Shown here one piece after another: positions 22,218 to 33,584 of a DNA stretch of 64,000 nt. The notes under the pieces were generated by a model. That model was not told the DNA's origin, ran no database searches, and was given only the letters and a program-made list of their open reading frames with translations. The DNA is from Semisulcospira habei (Eukaryota; Mollusca; Gastropoda; Semisulcospiridae). A program made the position numbers and the translations under genes. The stretch spans positions 179,454,749 through 179,518,748 of the forward strand of contig BTPG01000001.1 in assembly GCA_036245525.1 (NCBI GenBank), read 5' to 3'. Every line of letters starts with the position of its first letter. Within the stretch, counting starts at the first letter, position 1.

Positions 22218-24218
22218 ATGGAATTTAAATCGCCAACAATTGCCACTGTAAACGCGTTTCAATTTAACGTGAATGCCAAATACAATGTCGCACCAACTTA
22301 TGATCAGAAAATAATTCAGCTAAATGAGCTCGATATAGCTTTGTCCGAAGGAGATTTATTTCAAGTGAAAGTACCCAACCCTTATAATCATTACCTAAAC
22401 CCACCAATTACAGATGATGCAACTGCAAGAAAGTGGTCCTCAAGCCCACTACAGACGTTTCAAAACCAACTTAACTTTGCTATACTCAGGGTTCGTAGCC
22501 AAAAGGCATCACAAAATTCACAAACTTTTCACAAACTTTCAAGACCATTTTTACATTTTTCCTGGCCATAAGATGTGTGACCGAAATATACTTATATAGA
22601 CTAGGCCTATATGCCCACTGTTCAACAGACGCTTACCTTTGTTATGACTCATGATGGCACCTTCACCCATGCTTGCCACATCAATAGATTTTTGACAAGC
22701 GGCACAAAACAAAAACCGACCACTTGTTTGATGCTACTTTTCGGAGCCAGCTTTTATACATATATTTGGCTGAATCTTTCCTCAGCCACTGTTTATACTT
22801 AGAAGCTTCAAGCCACAAATCGTTAAAAACACAAGCGCCAGGCATGGTCAATGAGTGAGCGATGTGACCGGAAATAATATTAAAGGGAAATAATCATTCG
22901 CAAGTACATCCGGTCGAAATCGAAAGTACGTTTTTGCGTAGCTTTCTGGTAGCCGGATTTTATTTGTTTTGTTTGTGTGCGTGTATTTTGTTTGTTTTGT
23001 ACATTATTTTTTTAAATTCGAAAAAATCGAAAAAGCAAAATGTGTACATGATGAAGCCAAGTAAGCAGAATTGTAAAATTCACAAACTTTCACAAACCCT
23101 CCCCAAAAATGTCATTTTTCAAAGACTTTCCAGGGCCTGGAAAAAGGATTTTATTTTCCCCAAACTTTCCCAATCGCTACGAACCCTGTATACTATGCTC
23201 AACTACAGGCTGTGGCATTTCTTTTACAGACCATTTGAATCACCCAAACAAACTGATTAAGTCTGTCTAGCGTTTCCACACGTATTACCAGCTTAGAAGA
23301 ATACTGTCATAACTCCATACCCCACTGCCTACTGAATCCAGTTTTAATCAGTTTAACAATCCCATGGATATGAAAGCGTTTGAGCGCATCTGTAATGAAT
23401 TTAACATCAGTAGCAGGTATGACTTTACACAAAAAGTTGATGATTACAAAGGCATGGGTACATTGTATTATGCTATGAATCACAGACAATACCCTCAAGA
23501 TTACTGGCCTCCCTACTCTTCATTCTCATCAAAATCTGAAGTGTGGTTAGGTTCAATTGAACAGAAACAGTCTAATGCCTGGACCACATTTGTCTTAGAC
23601 AGGAGTGACGGGTTTACTCAAGCAGGAGTCGAACGCATTAATGAGTGTATCAGAACGTTTGTGTGGTGTATTTTAGGAGCACAAGCTCAAACAAAGTCAA
23701 ATATTTTAAACGGGAGTGGGAAATTTGAAGCACAAAAACAGTTTCTTGCAAACCTTGAAGACTCGATTAACTCAGTTGTTGATCTCCCTTCAAGCATACA
23801 ACACTACCAAGACGTTCTCAGATATGCCAGATCGAAAGTTGACTTTGTAGTTGGCATTGGGCTATACATGTTACCATCTGACCTTCAACTTCAAATGGGG
23901 ACAATAACAAATTATAATAATGAAATAATTGTTGCTGGGCGTGATCAAAAATTAGGACTCAATCAATCTGTAAACTTGAGCCCAACAACCACTCACCTAC
24001 AACCATTAAAACCATTAATAACGCCAGTAACGCCAGTAACATCATCATCACCTGTACAGACAGTAATGTCAGTAACAGCCCCAGCATCGGCACCGACACC
24101 TGCACCGGTACCAGCACAGCCAGTAACACCAGCACCAAAAAAACATGAGTCAGAGAGAACTGCATTGGTAATTGGCCTTACTGGATTAGGAATATTACTT
24201 CTTTACCTGTTTCATTAA
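22218..24218 (+). pseudogene. Polinton protein I, interrupted by a hAT-like element
   Basis: Homologue of the intact 425-residue gene at 59670-60947. N-terminal part 22218-22486; the insertion plus duplication occupies 22487-23194 (708 bp, a multiple of three); coding resumes at 23195 in the same phase. Two stop codons follow, near 23255 and 23310. From 23364 on, the frame is open to the end. The family has a conserved N-terminal half (DHYLNPPITDDATARKW), a central helical region and a C-terminal membrane anchor (TALVIGLTGLGILLLYLFH) after a proline/threonine-rich linker. Probably a virion structural protein, inferred from context. Its 3' end overlaps the convergent gene J by 24 bp, as in copy 2. 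Confidence 0.85.
22487..23188. mobile_element. Non-autonomous hAT-like transposon, 702 bp
   Basis: Terminal inverted repeats CAGGGTTCGTAGC / GCTACGAACCCTG; subterminal A/T-rich pieces are also inverted (CACAAACTTTCAAGACC near the left end, CAAAGACTTTCCAGGGCC near the right end). It is flanked by TATACT on both sides (22481-22486 and 23189-23194), a 6-bp duplication. CAGGG-type ends are typical of hAT elements. No transposase frame inside. Confidence 0.88.
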
Positions 24219-25389
24219 ATAACTCGCTATTAACCCTCCTACTGTCACCAAAAAGACCCACACATGCTCTGCCATAAACCCTACTACCTTTGCTGCTGTA
24301 CTAATCAGCCAACTGACAACACTCCCTATTATACCAGGTAAATCCATTGCTTTCACTGCCAATTTTTGAAGCAAGTCTGATATACGAGACAATGTTTTTT
24401 TACCCATGCCTGTAAATCTTTTGGGTCTGATGGAGCTGGAGGAGCTGGAGGGGCCGGGGTGCTACCACCACCCGTTAAAGCTAACACTACAGTACTGATA
24501 ATAAATCCAAGAGCAGTAATTAAACTTGCAATAGTGATACCCTGCTCTCTGAAAAGTGTTTTCAATCTCTCAGCCAATGTTGTGTCTTCGTAAAGTATTT
24601 TCTGAATAGTTTCTCTAACCCTGTTGACCTGTGTTTTGAGTTTTTCTTTCCCAATTTCAATCACTTCTAGTCGCGCTGATCTTTCTATCTGCAAATCATT
24701 TAATCTGTGTTGTATTCTTTCTTTCATTTCGGTGTCATAATTTTCATCCTCAGCTTTAGCTAGTTTTTCTTTTTCTTTCAATGTGATTATCAAGCTCACC
24801 TAGTTTGGCTACATTATTTACAAGCTCACCTCTTATTGACTGCAGTGTTTTATCCAACCCCACTAACTCCCGCATTGTCAAAGGAGAGTCTTCTATTGTT
24901 TTCATAGCCTCATTTATTTGCCCTTCTGTAAATGAAGTTTCTTGTATTATCTTGTCTGCTATTTCTGGAAGCCTTTTTACTTCAGTCATTTCAATTTCTT
25001 GACCAGTTGGCAACCTTGTTTGTACATCATGAAGAGCACTAGCAAGACGAGGTGGTAACTGTTTATCTCCAATACCAAGTTGACGCAAGACGCCAACACC
25101 ACCTTCATTTTTGATTGTACTTAACGCTCTAAACTTACCAGGGTCTCTTTTGTTAGTCAATTGTACTTTTCCTTTGTCAACAGTGTTTAAATATAAATGG
25201 CCCTTGCCATCAAGTTCAAACTGATTAGGATCTATGTTGTCTGGGCGGTCACGAGTTCACTTTGCTTTTTAAAAGTTCGTGGCATAAACTGAAAGTATTT
25301 CCCATTCCAGTTACATCTGTTGCACTAGTATTAAAGTCATTCATGACATCCATTTCAATATCATCATGGTTAAATCCTCCCGCTGCCAT
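24195..25389 (-). pseudogene. Polinton protein J, multiply frameshifted
   Basis: Homologue of the intact gene at 58470-59693. The N-terminus (ATG at 25389, MAAGGFNH) is followed by a deletion of about 17 bp near 25245, a frameshift near 24776 and another near 24395. Readable segments: 24756-25160, 24353-24799 and 24195-24407. Preserved features include the hydrophobic segment SLITALGFIISTVVLALTGGG, a proline/alanine linker and the C-terminal hydrophobic segment of the family. It shares a 40-bp divergent start region with the MCP gene and overlaps gene I tail to tail. Confidence 0.85.
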
Positions 25390-25429
25390 TGTTTTATTAA
25401 TTTAATTTTTTTTATTGTGCATAATAAAA
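25390..25429. promoter_or_regulatory. 40-bp divergent intergenic region between J and MCP
   Basis: Space between the J start (minus, 25389) and the MCP start (plus, 25430). It is almost pure A/T and carries TGCATAATAAAA directly before the MCP ATG and ATTAATAAAAC before the J ATG. Copy 2 has the same layout (58429-58469). Confidence 0.6.
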
Positions 25430-27105
25430 ATGACACAGTCCTACGGATCAAAATTAGACCCATACAGAAAACTACGTGAGCCTCTTGGTGTTAAGGGCAT
25501 TAGACAATCAATTGTCATCACAAACAATCCTAGTACCATAGACCAGAACCAAACACTTACTGTCAAGTTTCCAAACCTGGGTCCCAATGATGTTATTGTT
25601 CCTGGTACTGCACGCCTAGCATTTAATATTGAACTTTCATCAGAATCAGACGTAAACAGAACACTGGTTGACAATCTTGGCAGAGCATTGATTGATTGTA
25701 CATTGCTTAACGTCCCGACAGCAACAAGGCTTTCTCAGGACGTGCCTGCACTGCTTGTGAAAAAAAAAAATAAACAGAACATTGAATGTATGTCACCAGC
25801 CGGTCAAATACATTAAATAAACCTAACACATGAGGCCTAAACAAAGCTAAGACCATTTAGCAACACACATCCAATATCAAGAGCTACAGGCAGTGCAGAC
25901 AGTAGGGAGAGTTTTAAAAAGGCAAATACAGGTGAATGGACCTCGGGTAGACAGAAACACATGCCCCAGAATAGAGAGAAAAACTCACCCTGTGGGGCTG
26001 ACCAGGGTGACCCTGAGAACTAAAAAGTACCTAACCCCACCCAAGTCCCCCAGGGCAGACCCGGGTGGGGGTTGGCAGAGCAATTGTTAAGACTATTAAA
26101 GTAAAACTGGAAGGACAGGAAGTGTTTAGTCTTGATGATGTTGATGTGTTTTACTGTTACAAAGACCTTTGGCTTACACGACAAGAAAGAGAAGACCGTG
26201 TTTACCAAGGCATACAGTCCTCAAACGTTGCAAAACTTAGAATCGATGCGGCAGACAAATCAACATCTGCAATTGAGGACGTTATATTAGCAGATACATA
26301 CGGTAATAGATTTTACATTCCACTTGAATTTGAAATCCTCACAACACACTTGCCTTATTACCAAGGAGCACTGAATGACCGTCTGAGTTTTGAACTAACT
26401 TTTAATGACTGTGCAAAAGTTATCAAAACAACTGACACAGACGCAACATACAAGATCTCTAACATTTCCTTGGAATATGAAATTGTCACACACACTGAAC
26501 TTACCAGACTAATTCAAAATCAATATCAGTCAAGACTTCCAATTTATTATGACCGTGTGATAAGACACAGTACAATACCCAAGGACAAAGCTGATAGAAT
26601 GTGGGACATACACCTTAACACACCTGCCAGGTCACTAAAAGGTATACTGATGCTGTTTATTGAACCAAAAAATCCATTCAAACAGGATTCAGAAAAATTC
26701 TACAATCCAAAAATAACACATTTATCCTGTACGATTGAAGGTCGTCCTAATCAAGTGTACGCTTCGGGTATGCTGCCTTATCAACACTATGACGAGATCA
26801 CAAAATGGGCGGGTGGAAGACTTAGAGAAAAACCAGCAAACATGGCATCTAAAGATCTACATCTGTATGACGTAAGAATTGCTCAATACCTGACAGACAA
26901 GTATGCACTGTGGCTAGACCTGCGTAGTATAGACGATGATTATCTACATGGGTCAGGTCGTACTGTTGAAAACGGTAGTGACGGAATTACAATCCAAATA
27001 CAAAAAAAGACTGAAACCGCTGGTGCAATAAATATATATTTGTATCTGATTTTTGATGCCCAACTCAATATTGCAGAAAGCAGACTAAGTGGACATTTGT
27101 ATTAA
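25430..27105 (+). pseudogene. MCP: Polinton major capsid protein (double jelly roll), interrupted
   Basis: Capsid-forming protein of the Polinton/adintovirus type. N-terminal 86 codons (MTQSYGSKLDP...) at 25430-25687. Insertion of a LINE 3' stub with an 11-bp duplication at 25688-26082. The rest is open from 26083 to 27105. The two reading phases differ by exactly the inserted length, so this insertion is the only break I see. Family hallmarks: NQTLTVKFPNLG, DRLSFELTFND, RLPIYYDRVIRH and a C-terminal segment with YALWLDLRS, LHGSGR and IYLYLIFDAQLNI. The ATG is preceded by ATAATAAAA. It lies upstream of the packaging ATPase on the same strand. Confidence 0.9.
25688..26071 (-). mobile_element. 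LINE 3' stub in the MCP gene (384 bp)
   Basis: On the minus strand it ends in GGACGTTAAGCAATGTAC followed by (AATC)n, a LINE-like 3' terminus. It is flanked by TTGGCAGAGCA (25677-25687 and 26072-26082). Its 190 bp nearest the tail are almost identical to the insertion at 30916-31105, which is truncated further. Variable 5' truncation with a common 3' end points to target-primed reverse transcription. I saw no tRNA-like A/B boxes, so a LINE tail is more likely than a SINE. Confidence 0.85.
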
Positions 27106-27124
27106 AATAATATTGTGTTTTAAA

Positions 27125-27730
27125 ATGAACTTGATGACACTCGACCCACACTGTGGTTTGTTTTGTGGGGCCACAGGCTGTGGAAAAACTGAATTTGCTC
27201 TTAACCTCTTACAAACAAGATACATCTATCATTTCGAAAACATTGTGATATTTTGTCCTACTATCAAACACAACAAAGCTTATCACAACCGTTTATTCAT
27301 TCGGACTGACAACAACATTTACTTAGTTGACCCTGAGAAAAAACTGAATGACTACCTGCTGTATTATTACAAACAATTTGAAGGACAGCCAACTTTGTTT
27401 ATTGTTGATGATTGCTCTGCAGAGAAAGATATTGTTAAGAAGAGAAACACACTGGCAGAACTGGCCTTTAGTGGCAGACACGCAAACATTAGTGTCTGGA
27501 TTCTCACTCAGAAATATAATGCTGTACTGAAAGATTTTCGTGAGCAGTTAAAGTTTATCTGTTTGTTTTACTGTAAGGATCGTGACAGCTTTGAAGACTG
27601 TCTCAGAGAAAACGATGTCATCCCAAATAAACATGAACGAGATGATGTAAAAAACAAACTGAAATTGACTAAGCATCTAAAGCTTATTTTAAAGACAGAT
27701 CAGCCCACAGGGTATGGGTTAGTGAATTAA
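27125..27730 (+). CDS. ATP: Polinton genome-packaging ATPase (HerA/FtsK-type)
   Basis: 201 residues, complete and open. It would drive DNA into the capsid using ATP. Walker A GATGCGKT at residues 15-22, Walker B LFIVDDCS at about 92-99, then the family segment WILTQKYNAVLKDFREQLKFICLFYCKDRDSFEDCL. ATG at 27125 (MNLMTLDPHCG) is preferred over an upstream GTG frame extension because it directly follows TTTTAAA and matches the family N-terminus. It starts 20 bp after the MCP stop, same strand. It is one of the few undamaged genes in this copy. Confidence 0.93.
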   Translation: MNLMTLDPHCGLFCGATGCGKTEFALNLLQTRYIYHFENIVIFCPTIKHNKAYHNRLFIRTDNNIYLVDPEKKLNDYLLYYYKQFEGQPTLFIVDDCSAEKDIVKKRNTLAELAFSGRHANISVWILTQKYNAVLKDFREQLKFICLFYCKDRDSFEDCLRENDVIPNKHERDDVKNKLKLTKHLKLILKTDQPTGYGLVN

Positions 27731-27758
27731 TTTAGCCTTTTATTTTGTCCATAAAAAA

Positions 27759-28160
27759 ATGATGGTTGGACAAAGCGGGCGAGCGTTTGATATCACAGAG
27801 AGCTTCAGAGGCGTTGAGCATTTTTATGACTTAAAAACACAACACCCGTTTGAGCCCTTGATAAAACTCTCAACACCAACGAAGATATATATGGCATATA
27901 ATGTAACTTTTGGATATTCTAATTGTCCACCACGTTATGATTACAAGACTGTTGATCTTAAGACACAAAATTTTATAGTTTATGATGCTAACTGTGACTG
28001 GTTTGAGAGTATGTGTTTACACATATTCTACCATCTAAGAAAACATCATGATTATATTGAATTTGTTACTGTCAATAAAGTGATATTACACCTGCAGCAT
28101 GAGCACAAGACCTTAAGATACATACCAGGGAAGTGGTTGATTTGTTGGGGAGTGAACTAA
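27759..28160 (+). CDS. Polinton protein L, unknown function
   Basis: 133 residues with an intact frame; ATG at 27759 (a second ATG follows at once) preceded by CATAAAAAA. No signal peptide or membrane segment. Aromatic and histidine-rich with a conserved-looking centre (FGYSNCPPRYDYKTVDLKT, LHIFYHLRKHHDYIEF) and a C-terminal RYIPGKWLICWGVN. I do not recognise a catalytic motif; in particular it does not look like the adenain-type protease expected in Polintons. It sits between the ATPase and POLB on the same strand. Confidence 0.7.
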   Translation: MMVGQSGRAFDITESFRGVEHFYDLKTQHPFEPLIKLSTPTKIYMAYNVTFGYSNCPPRYDYKTVDLKTQNFIVYDANCDWFESMCLHIFYHLRKHHDYIEFVTVNKVILHLQHEHKTLRYIPGKWLICWGVN

Positions 28161-28246
28161 ATATTTATTATTATAGGGATTACAGACAATAAAGTGGTAT
28201 TACACAAGATGTATTTTTTATTTATTATTTTGTCGGACAAATAAAA
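28161..28246 (+). promoter_or_regulatory. AT-rich leader before POLB
   Basis: Short AT-rich gap ending in GGACAAATAAAA directly before the POLB ATG at 28247. It fits the ATAAAA-ATG pattern seen before most genes of this element. Confidence 0.45.
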
Positions 28247-28984
28247 ATGACGGACAATGCCCAAAGCTCGTCTGGATTAAGAAACGTGTTTCACACAACA
28301 GACTTGCCTATATCCAACACTTACAGTGTCTATGAATCGATAGAAAGGTCTTTTTCTGTCATACAAAATAATCTTCTTTCTGGTAGTGCAAAGATTCAGA
28401 TTGTTGCTAAAATAGAATTTACCAGGGTAGATGGTGAAGTGATTGTATCGTATATCTCAACAAGACAACACACAGTTAATTTGAGAAGAGAATTGGAAAA
28501 AGTGTTTAGAGAAAGACTGTTGCCTGACTTTCTAGAAGCAATTGACAGAGCAAAAATGCAGGGGTCTGGTTGGCATGAAGTCGTGTACATGAACTGCAAC
28601 TAAAGCAGTCTAGGTATCATCCTATTTTAGGCAAATCATGGTTGCCACTGCCAACTAAGGTTGTAAATAAAAAGGCTGTAGTCAATATTCAGAACAATGA
28701 TAATTTCTGTTTTATGTGGTGTGTTCTTGCCAAACTACACTTTGTAAAAACAAGACCTGAACGTGTATCTAACTATACCAAATTTGTAAATGAACTCAAC
28801 TTCAGTGGCATAGATTTTCCTGTTAAGGTAGAGGACATAGATTTGTTTGAAAAACTAAATCCTGGTATATCTGTAAATGTGTATGTATGGGATAATGAGT
28901 CTGAGAACAAATTAGAACCAATTAGAGTATCACCACTTGCCCCCACCTATGATCAGCCAGAAGATAAGCATGTTGACCTTTTAT

Positions 28985-29148
28985 CAGGCATCAGAACTGT
29001 TCACCCAAAAAAAATCTGAAAACGGCGATTTTGAAGAATTGTAGAGTTATTTAAAGCGATTTCCTGGCACATAAGAAGTCAAAAGTGTTATTAACTAAGC
29101 ACATGAAGAATCTGAAAATCGCCGAAAATCGGACAGTTCTGATGCCTG
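28985..29148. mobile_element. 164-bp MITE in POLB
   Basis: Perfect 16-bp terminal inverted repeats CAGGCATCAGAACTGT / ACAGTTCTGATGCCTG with further inverted similarity inside (AATCTGAAAA and CGGCGATTTT on the left, AAAATCGCCG on the right). It is flanked by TTTTAT (28979-28984 and 29149-29154). Too short to code. The CAG start and 6-bp duplication match the style of the 702-bp hAT-like element, but the terminal sequences differ. Confidence 0.9.
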
Positions 29149-30915
29149 TTTTATTAATAAGTTCCGGTGATAACTTTCACCACACAATTATTAGGAGTAT
29201 GTCACGTCTAATTCATGGGCATACAACAAAACACAAGTGTAAACAGGAATTTTGTAAAAAGTGTTTACAGAGGTTTTCCTCTACTGAAGTAGCACACAAA
29301 CATGTTAAACATTGTAGGTCACTTGATGACATTCAAACAGTACTTAGGTATCCAGATCCTGGTAGCAAGGTTTATTTTAAAAACCATGGGAATCAGCAAA
29401 AGCTGCTGTTTGTAGTGTATGCTGATTTTGAATCACTGGTTGTTCCATATGATGGTCCTGTTCCAGAATCATTACCAAAGACAATAAAGTTAAGTGACCA
29501 AGTGGTGTGTTCTTTTGAATACATTCTTGTTAGGTCAGACGGCCAGCATACAGAACCTGTTATCTACAGAGGTGAAAATGCAGCAGCTGAGTTTTTAACA
29601 GAAATGAGACAACTGTATAGTCAAGTAGTACAGTATTTGGAAAACTGTCAGATGTCAGAAGAAGACAAACTAAATTTTGATGCAGCAGTGATGTGTTGGA
29701 TTTGTGAACAAGCCCTTGATGGTGACAAAGTTCGTGACCATGATCACATAACTGGACGTTACAGAGGTGCTGCACATGGTGATTGCAACTTGAAACTAAA
29801 AATTGATCCCAAGGCATATAAGTTGCCTATCTTTTTCCACAATCTCAAGGTGTATGATTCACATATTATCATGCAGGCTGTAGACGAGTCTTACAAAAAA
29901 ATTAGTTGCATTGCCCAGACAACTGAAAAATACTTGACTTTTAGGTTGGACAAATTAGCATTTTATGACTCCATGCAACATTTGTCTTTAGGGCTTGCTA
30001 GTCTAGCAGAAGGACTGACTGAGTATCCAATAACAAGTAAATATTTTGAGCCAGACTTGATTAAGAAAGGAGTGTATCCGTACGAGTACATCAGTGACTG
30101 GGTTGTGTTTGAGGAAAGGAGACTGCCACCAAAAGAGAAATTTTATTCTACACTAAATGGTAAAGGTATTTCTGACTCCGATTACAAGCATGCCCTCGAT
30201 GCATGGGAAAAACTAGGGTGTGAAACGATTGGTGACTACCATGACCAGTACTTGAAAGCTGACGTTTGCTTGCTAGCAGATGTATTTGAAAGTTACTGTG
30301 AAAAGGGTCTATTACACTACAGTCTTGACCCAGCTTGCTACATAACTAGTCCTGGCATGACATGGGATGCATTTTTGAAATCCAGCAAGATATTTATAGA
30401 CCTGTTGTCTGATCGTACAATGGGTGAAATGGTGGAACGTGGTTTGAGGGGAGGCATTAGTATAGCCGCAAACAACTATGCCAAAGCCAACAACAAATAT
30501 CTTGATGACTTTGACCCCTCAAGGTCAAGGTCATTCATTACGTACTTGGACACTAATAACCTTTATGGATTTGCAATGTGTGAGTTATTGCCCTTGAAAA
30601 ACTTTCGTCTGTATGATTTGTCACAGTATGACATAACACAGTTAACAAACAATATTATGACTCATGACTGGAATGATGCAAAGGGTTGGATCTTTGAAGT
30701 TGACCTGGAGTACCCACACCACCTACATGATTACCACAATGATTATCCATTGGCTGTTGAAAAAATGAGTATGACGGGTAAAAAAGAAGACACCAAACTT
30801 GTGCCAAATTTGAATGACAAATTCAATTACGTTTGTCACTATCGATTGCTGCAGTTTTACATCAGGCATGGGTTAGTACAAAAGACAGTTCACAGAAGTA
30901 TTCAATTTGATCAGA

Positions 30916-31105
30916 TTGATTGATTGATTGTACATTGCTTAACGTCCCGACAGCAACAAGGCTTTCTCAGGACGTGCCTGCACTGCTTGTGAAAAAAAAA
31001 ATAAACAGAACATTGAATGTATGTCGCCAGCCAGTCAAATACATTAAATAAACCTAACACATGGGGCCTAAATAAAGCTAAGACCATTTAGCAACACACA
31101 TCCAA
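30916..31105 (-). mobile_element. LINE 3' stub in POLB (190 bp)
   Basis: Same family and orientation as 25688-26071, sharing the tail repeat and the whole 190 bp with few differences. It is flanked by the 13-bp duplication CAATTTGATCAGA (30903-30915 and 31106-31118). Insertion point lies between palm motifs A and B of the polymerase. Confidence 0.9.
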
Positions 31106-32034
31106 CAATTTGATCAGAGTGCTTTCATGAAAGATTATATAATGAAGAACACAACACTGCGTGCCAGAGACGGCAACACAGCATTTGACAAAGACTTCTT
31201 TAAGCTTATGAACAATGCCTGTTTTGGAAAGACGATGGAAAATCCTCATCACCGCAAAGATGTGAGACTGGTCACAACTGAATTGGGTGCAATTAAACTT
31301 ACAGGCAAGCCACAGTACACAGGGTACAAAGAGTTTCATTCATCATTGTATGCAGTTTCACTCAAAAAAAAGATTGTCAAACTGGACAAGCCAGTATTCA
31401 TTGGTATGGCAATACTCGAGTTATCAAAATTGTTGATGCTTGAATTCTACTATGATTACTTCAAACCAAAATATCCTGAGTGTCGTCTGTTATACACTGA
31501 CACTGACTATGATCATAGATGTGCCTACTGAAGACTTTTATGAAGACATGAAAACAGAGTTGCATATGTATGACACGTCTGATTATCCTAAGGATCACCC
31601 GCTGTACAGCACACAGAATAAAAAAAGTGCCTGGGAAATTTAAAGATGAACTCAATGGAGTGCCTATAGTTGAGTACGTTGGACTGAGATCAAAAATGTA
31701 TTCTATACTGCACCAAAAGCGAAGTCAGTCCAAAGCCAAAGGTATAAAAAAAAAAAAACAGCCATAAAAAATAAAGACATTCGCCATGAACATTACAAGC
31801 AAGTATTAGATGGAGAACTAATGCCTGATTATCCAAACAAGACACTGAGGTCAAATAGACACAATATTGAAATGATCCAAACACATAAGAAGTCACTTGC
31901 AGTTGGAGACACAAAACGAGTGTTTCACACTAAGGAAAAGGCTTATGCACCTGGGCATTATGTGCTTAAGTTATCTGAAGAAATAGCCAATGAACTGGTT
32001 GATGAACTAATCGATGAATTAGTTGATGAAATGA

Positions 32035-32384
32035 TTAAAAATGCATAACAGTGTCTGGGGGAATAATCTGTAATTCTTCTCTAACAAATGCCCTCTGAGG
32101 TGCAGGCTCATATAGATAATAAATCGATGCATTAGTGCCAGGAACTATTTTTTTTATATTGTGGACAGACGTAGACCATATTGGATCAGTTGCCCTACGT
32201 CTGACATCATTCTCGACCTCGCCAGGTTGATACAAATATCTCACCTGTTTTGTAAACAAGCTTGTGTCAGGTGCTTTTGTTTTTATTTCTGACCCTGACG
32301 GTATTGTTTTCAATTTAATAGCATCAACAGGTTTAGGGTGACCTTCATTATTCATTGCTTTTATCACAGATGGTAATCTCTTAA
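32035..32384 (-). pseudogene. INT: Polinton integrase, C-terminal part
   Basis: About 115 codons of the integrase C-terminus, separated from the catalytic core (41937-42553) by a 9.55-kb insertion. It contains the chromodomain-like RYLYQPGE...RRRATDPIW segment and ends REELQIIPPDT, as in other Polinton integrases. The reading phase agrees with that of the core once the insertion and one TTAA are discounted. The stop overlaps the end of POLB on the other strand. Confidence 0.88.
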
Positions 32385-32412
32385 GGTTGTAGGACACACC
32401 TGTTTCGCGCAT

Positions 32413-32776
32413 CTTTTCTGCGCATTTAGATACCGCTATCTTGCGTCTGCCGTGACCTGAGACTAGAGGTCACCGAAAAAAAAACGCCGTACGGCAAGTC
32501 GTATTGCAAACAAGCTCAATTTATCGATAATTGACAAAAGATATATACTGTCTGAAATAGGTGTGTAAGCTGACTGTTTCTATGCATAAAATGTTGTGTT
32601 TCCTCAGAAATAAGATACTTTTGCATAAGTTGCGACAAGTCATCGAGCGTCAGTAGTAACGCATAACCATTTCTCAGAAGAAGAAAAAAAAAAATGAACG
32701 GGCCGTATACGTGGCAGCCAGGAACACAACAAAATCTCCAGACAAGGTAAACTAAAGTAGAAAAAAGTTTTATGCA
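32413..32776. other. Unassigned DNA in the TTAA block
   Basis: No gene or repeat recognised. It has short A-runs at about 32476 and 32685, and ends with the TTTTATGCA that is duplicated around the next stub. Confidence 0.35.
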
Positions 32777-32827
32777 CCGCCGTGAGATGTCACCTGCACG
32801 GCGTAAAACCCCAATAGCTAACTGTCC
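32777..32827 (+). mobile_element. 51-bp stub of a Nimb-related LINE 3' end
   Basis: Reads CCGCCGTGAGATG...GGCGTAAAACCCC, a variant of the Nimb 3' terminus including its hairpin (CGCCGTG/CACGGCG). It is flanked by the 9-bp duplication TTTTATGCA (32768-32776 and 32828-32836). An extremely truncated retrotransposition event. Confidence 0.85.
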
Positions 32828-33584
32828 TTTTATGCATGGACATTCAGTTACAGCCTACCTGCAATGAAGAAGACTACATTTTATTGTGGGTTGACAGGGG
32901 CATGCATTCCATGTATGTCAGTCACCACCTAGAAGTAGAACATTTCCATACATTCTCAGAGAGCCTTTACTAATACGGTGGAAGGAATGTAGTCCACATT
33001 GTAGTGATATTAAACCAGTGCCAGTGCTTATTATTTAGGAAAACATACTGTGTGTAGTAAAAAGTCCTGCTAAGGGAGAATTTTGCATTACTAACTCAGT
33101 AACTGCTTTCAGTACTTAGTAACTTAGTTTTCTCATCCATTCTCTCACCTATCTGGTTTGTGAGCATCCATTCTCTGTCTTATGAAGGCTATATTACAGA
33201 TTAGGAGATAGGTCCAGCATTTTTTTAGTTCAAGGATTTTGCCCGAATAGCTTGGCGGATGAGACGCCAATGATTCATGTATCGACATGATTTATTATTA
33301 GCTCCGCATTCGTACTTGACATGCATACAAAACCTTCTGTTCAAGTGCCATAATGATCAACACGATTGATTGTGGGCGTATACGGCGAGACAAGACAAGA
33401 CCACCCTTGAACTATCATAGTCACATTTATTTCAAGCAGTGGGTGTATCAGGATTAAAAGGGTTACCTAGTAAAACGCTACTTTGACTGAAACCCTAATA
33501 TTTGTTAACTACCATTTTGGATGACCGTAGAATGTGTGAAAAATACAAATTTGACTAGTACAAAAGCAAGCCTTTATCATATAT
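32828..33584. other. Unassigned DNA in the TTAA block
   Basis: AT-rich, no open frame of interest, no repeat recognised. Confidence 0.35.

Larger units (their letters stand above)
28247..32048 (+). pseudogene. POLB: Polinton protein-primed DNA polymerase B, heavily broken
   Basis: Family B replicase of Polintons. Readable blocks: 28247-28603; 28603-28984 (frameshift between); MITE 28985-29148; 29155-30915; LINE stub 30916-31105; 31119-32048 with frameshifts near 31505, 31620 and 31750. Landmarks: N-terminal NNDNFCFMW; exonuclease I YADFES (~29418); a zinc/HNH-like block with CWIC and VRDHDHITGRYRGAAH (~29695-29790); exonuclease II FHNLKVYD; exonuclease III YLKADVCLLAD; palm A LDTNNLYG (~30547); motif B NNACFGKTMEN; motif C YTDTD (31492-31506), where a frameshift follows at once. 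Both insertions leave matching reading phases on their flanks. The 3' end overlaps the convergent integrase end by 14 bp. Confidence 0.93.

Noticed and set aside
25688..26071. SINE with polymerase III promoter
   Set aside because: No A/B boxes are visible on the tail-bearing strand. The variable 5' truncation with a shared tail fits a LINE 3' end.
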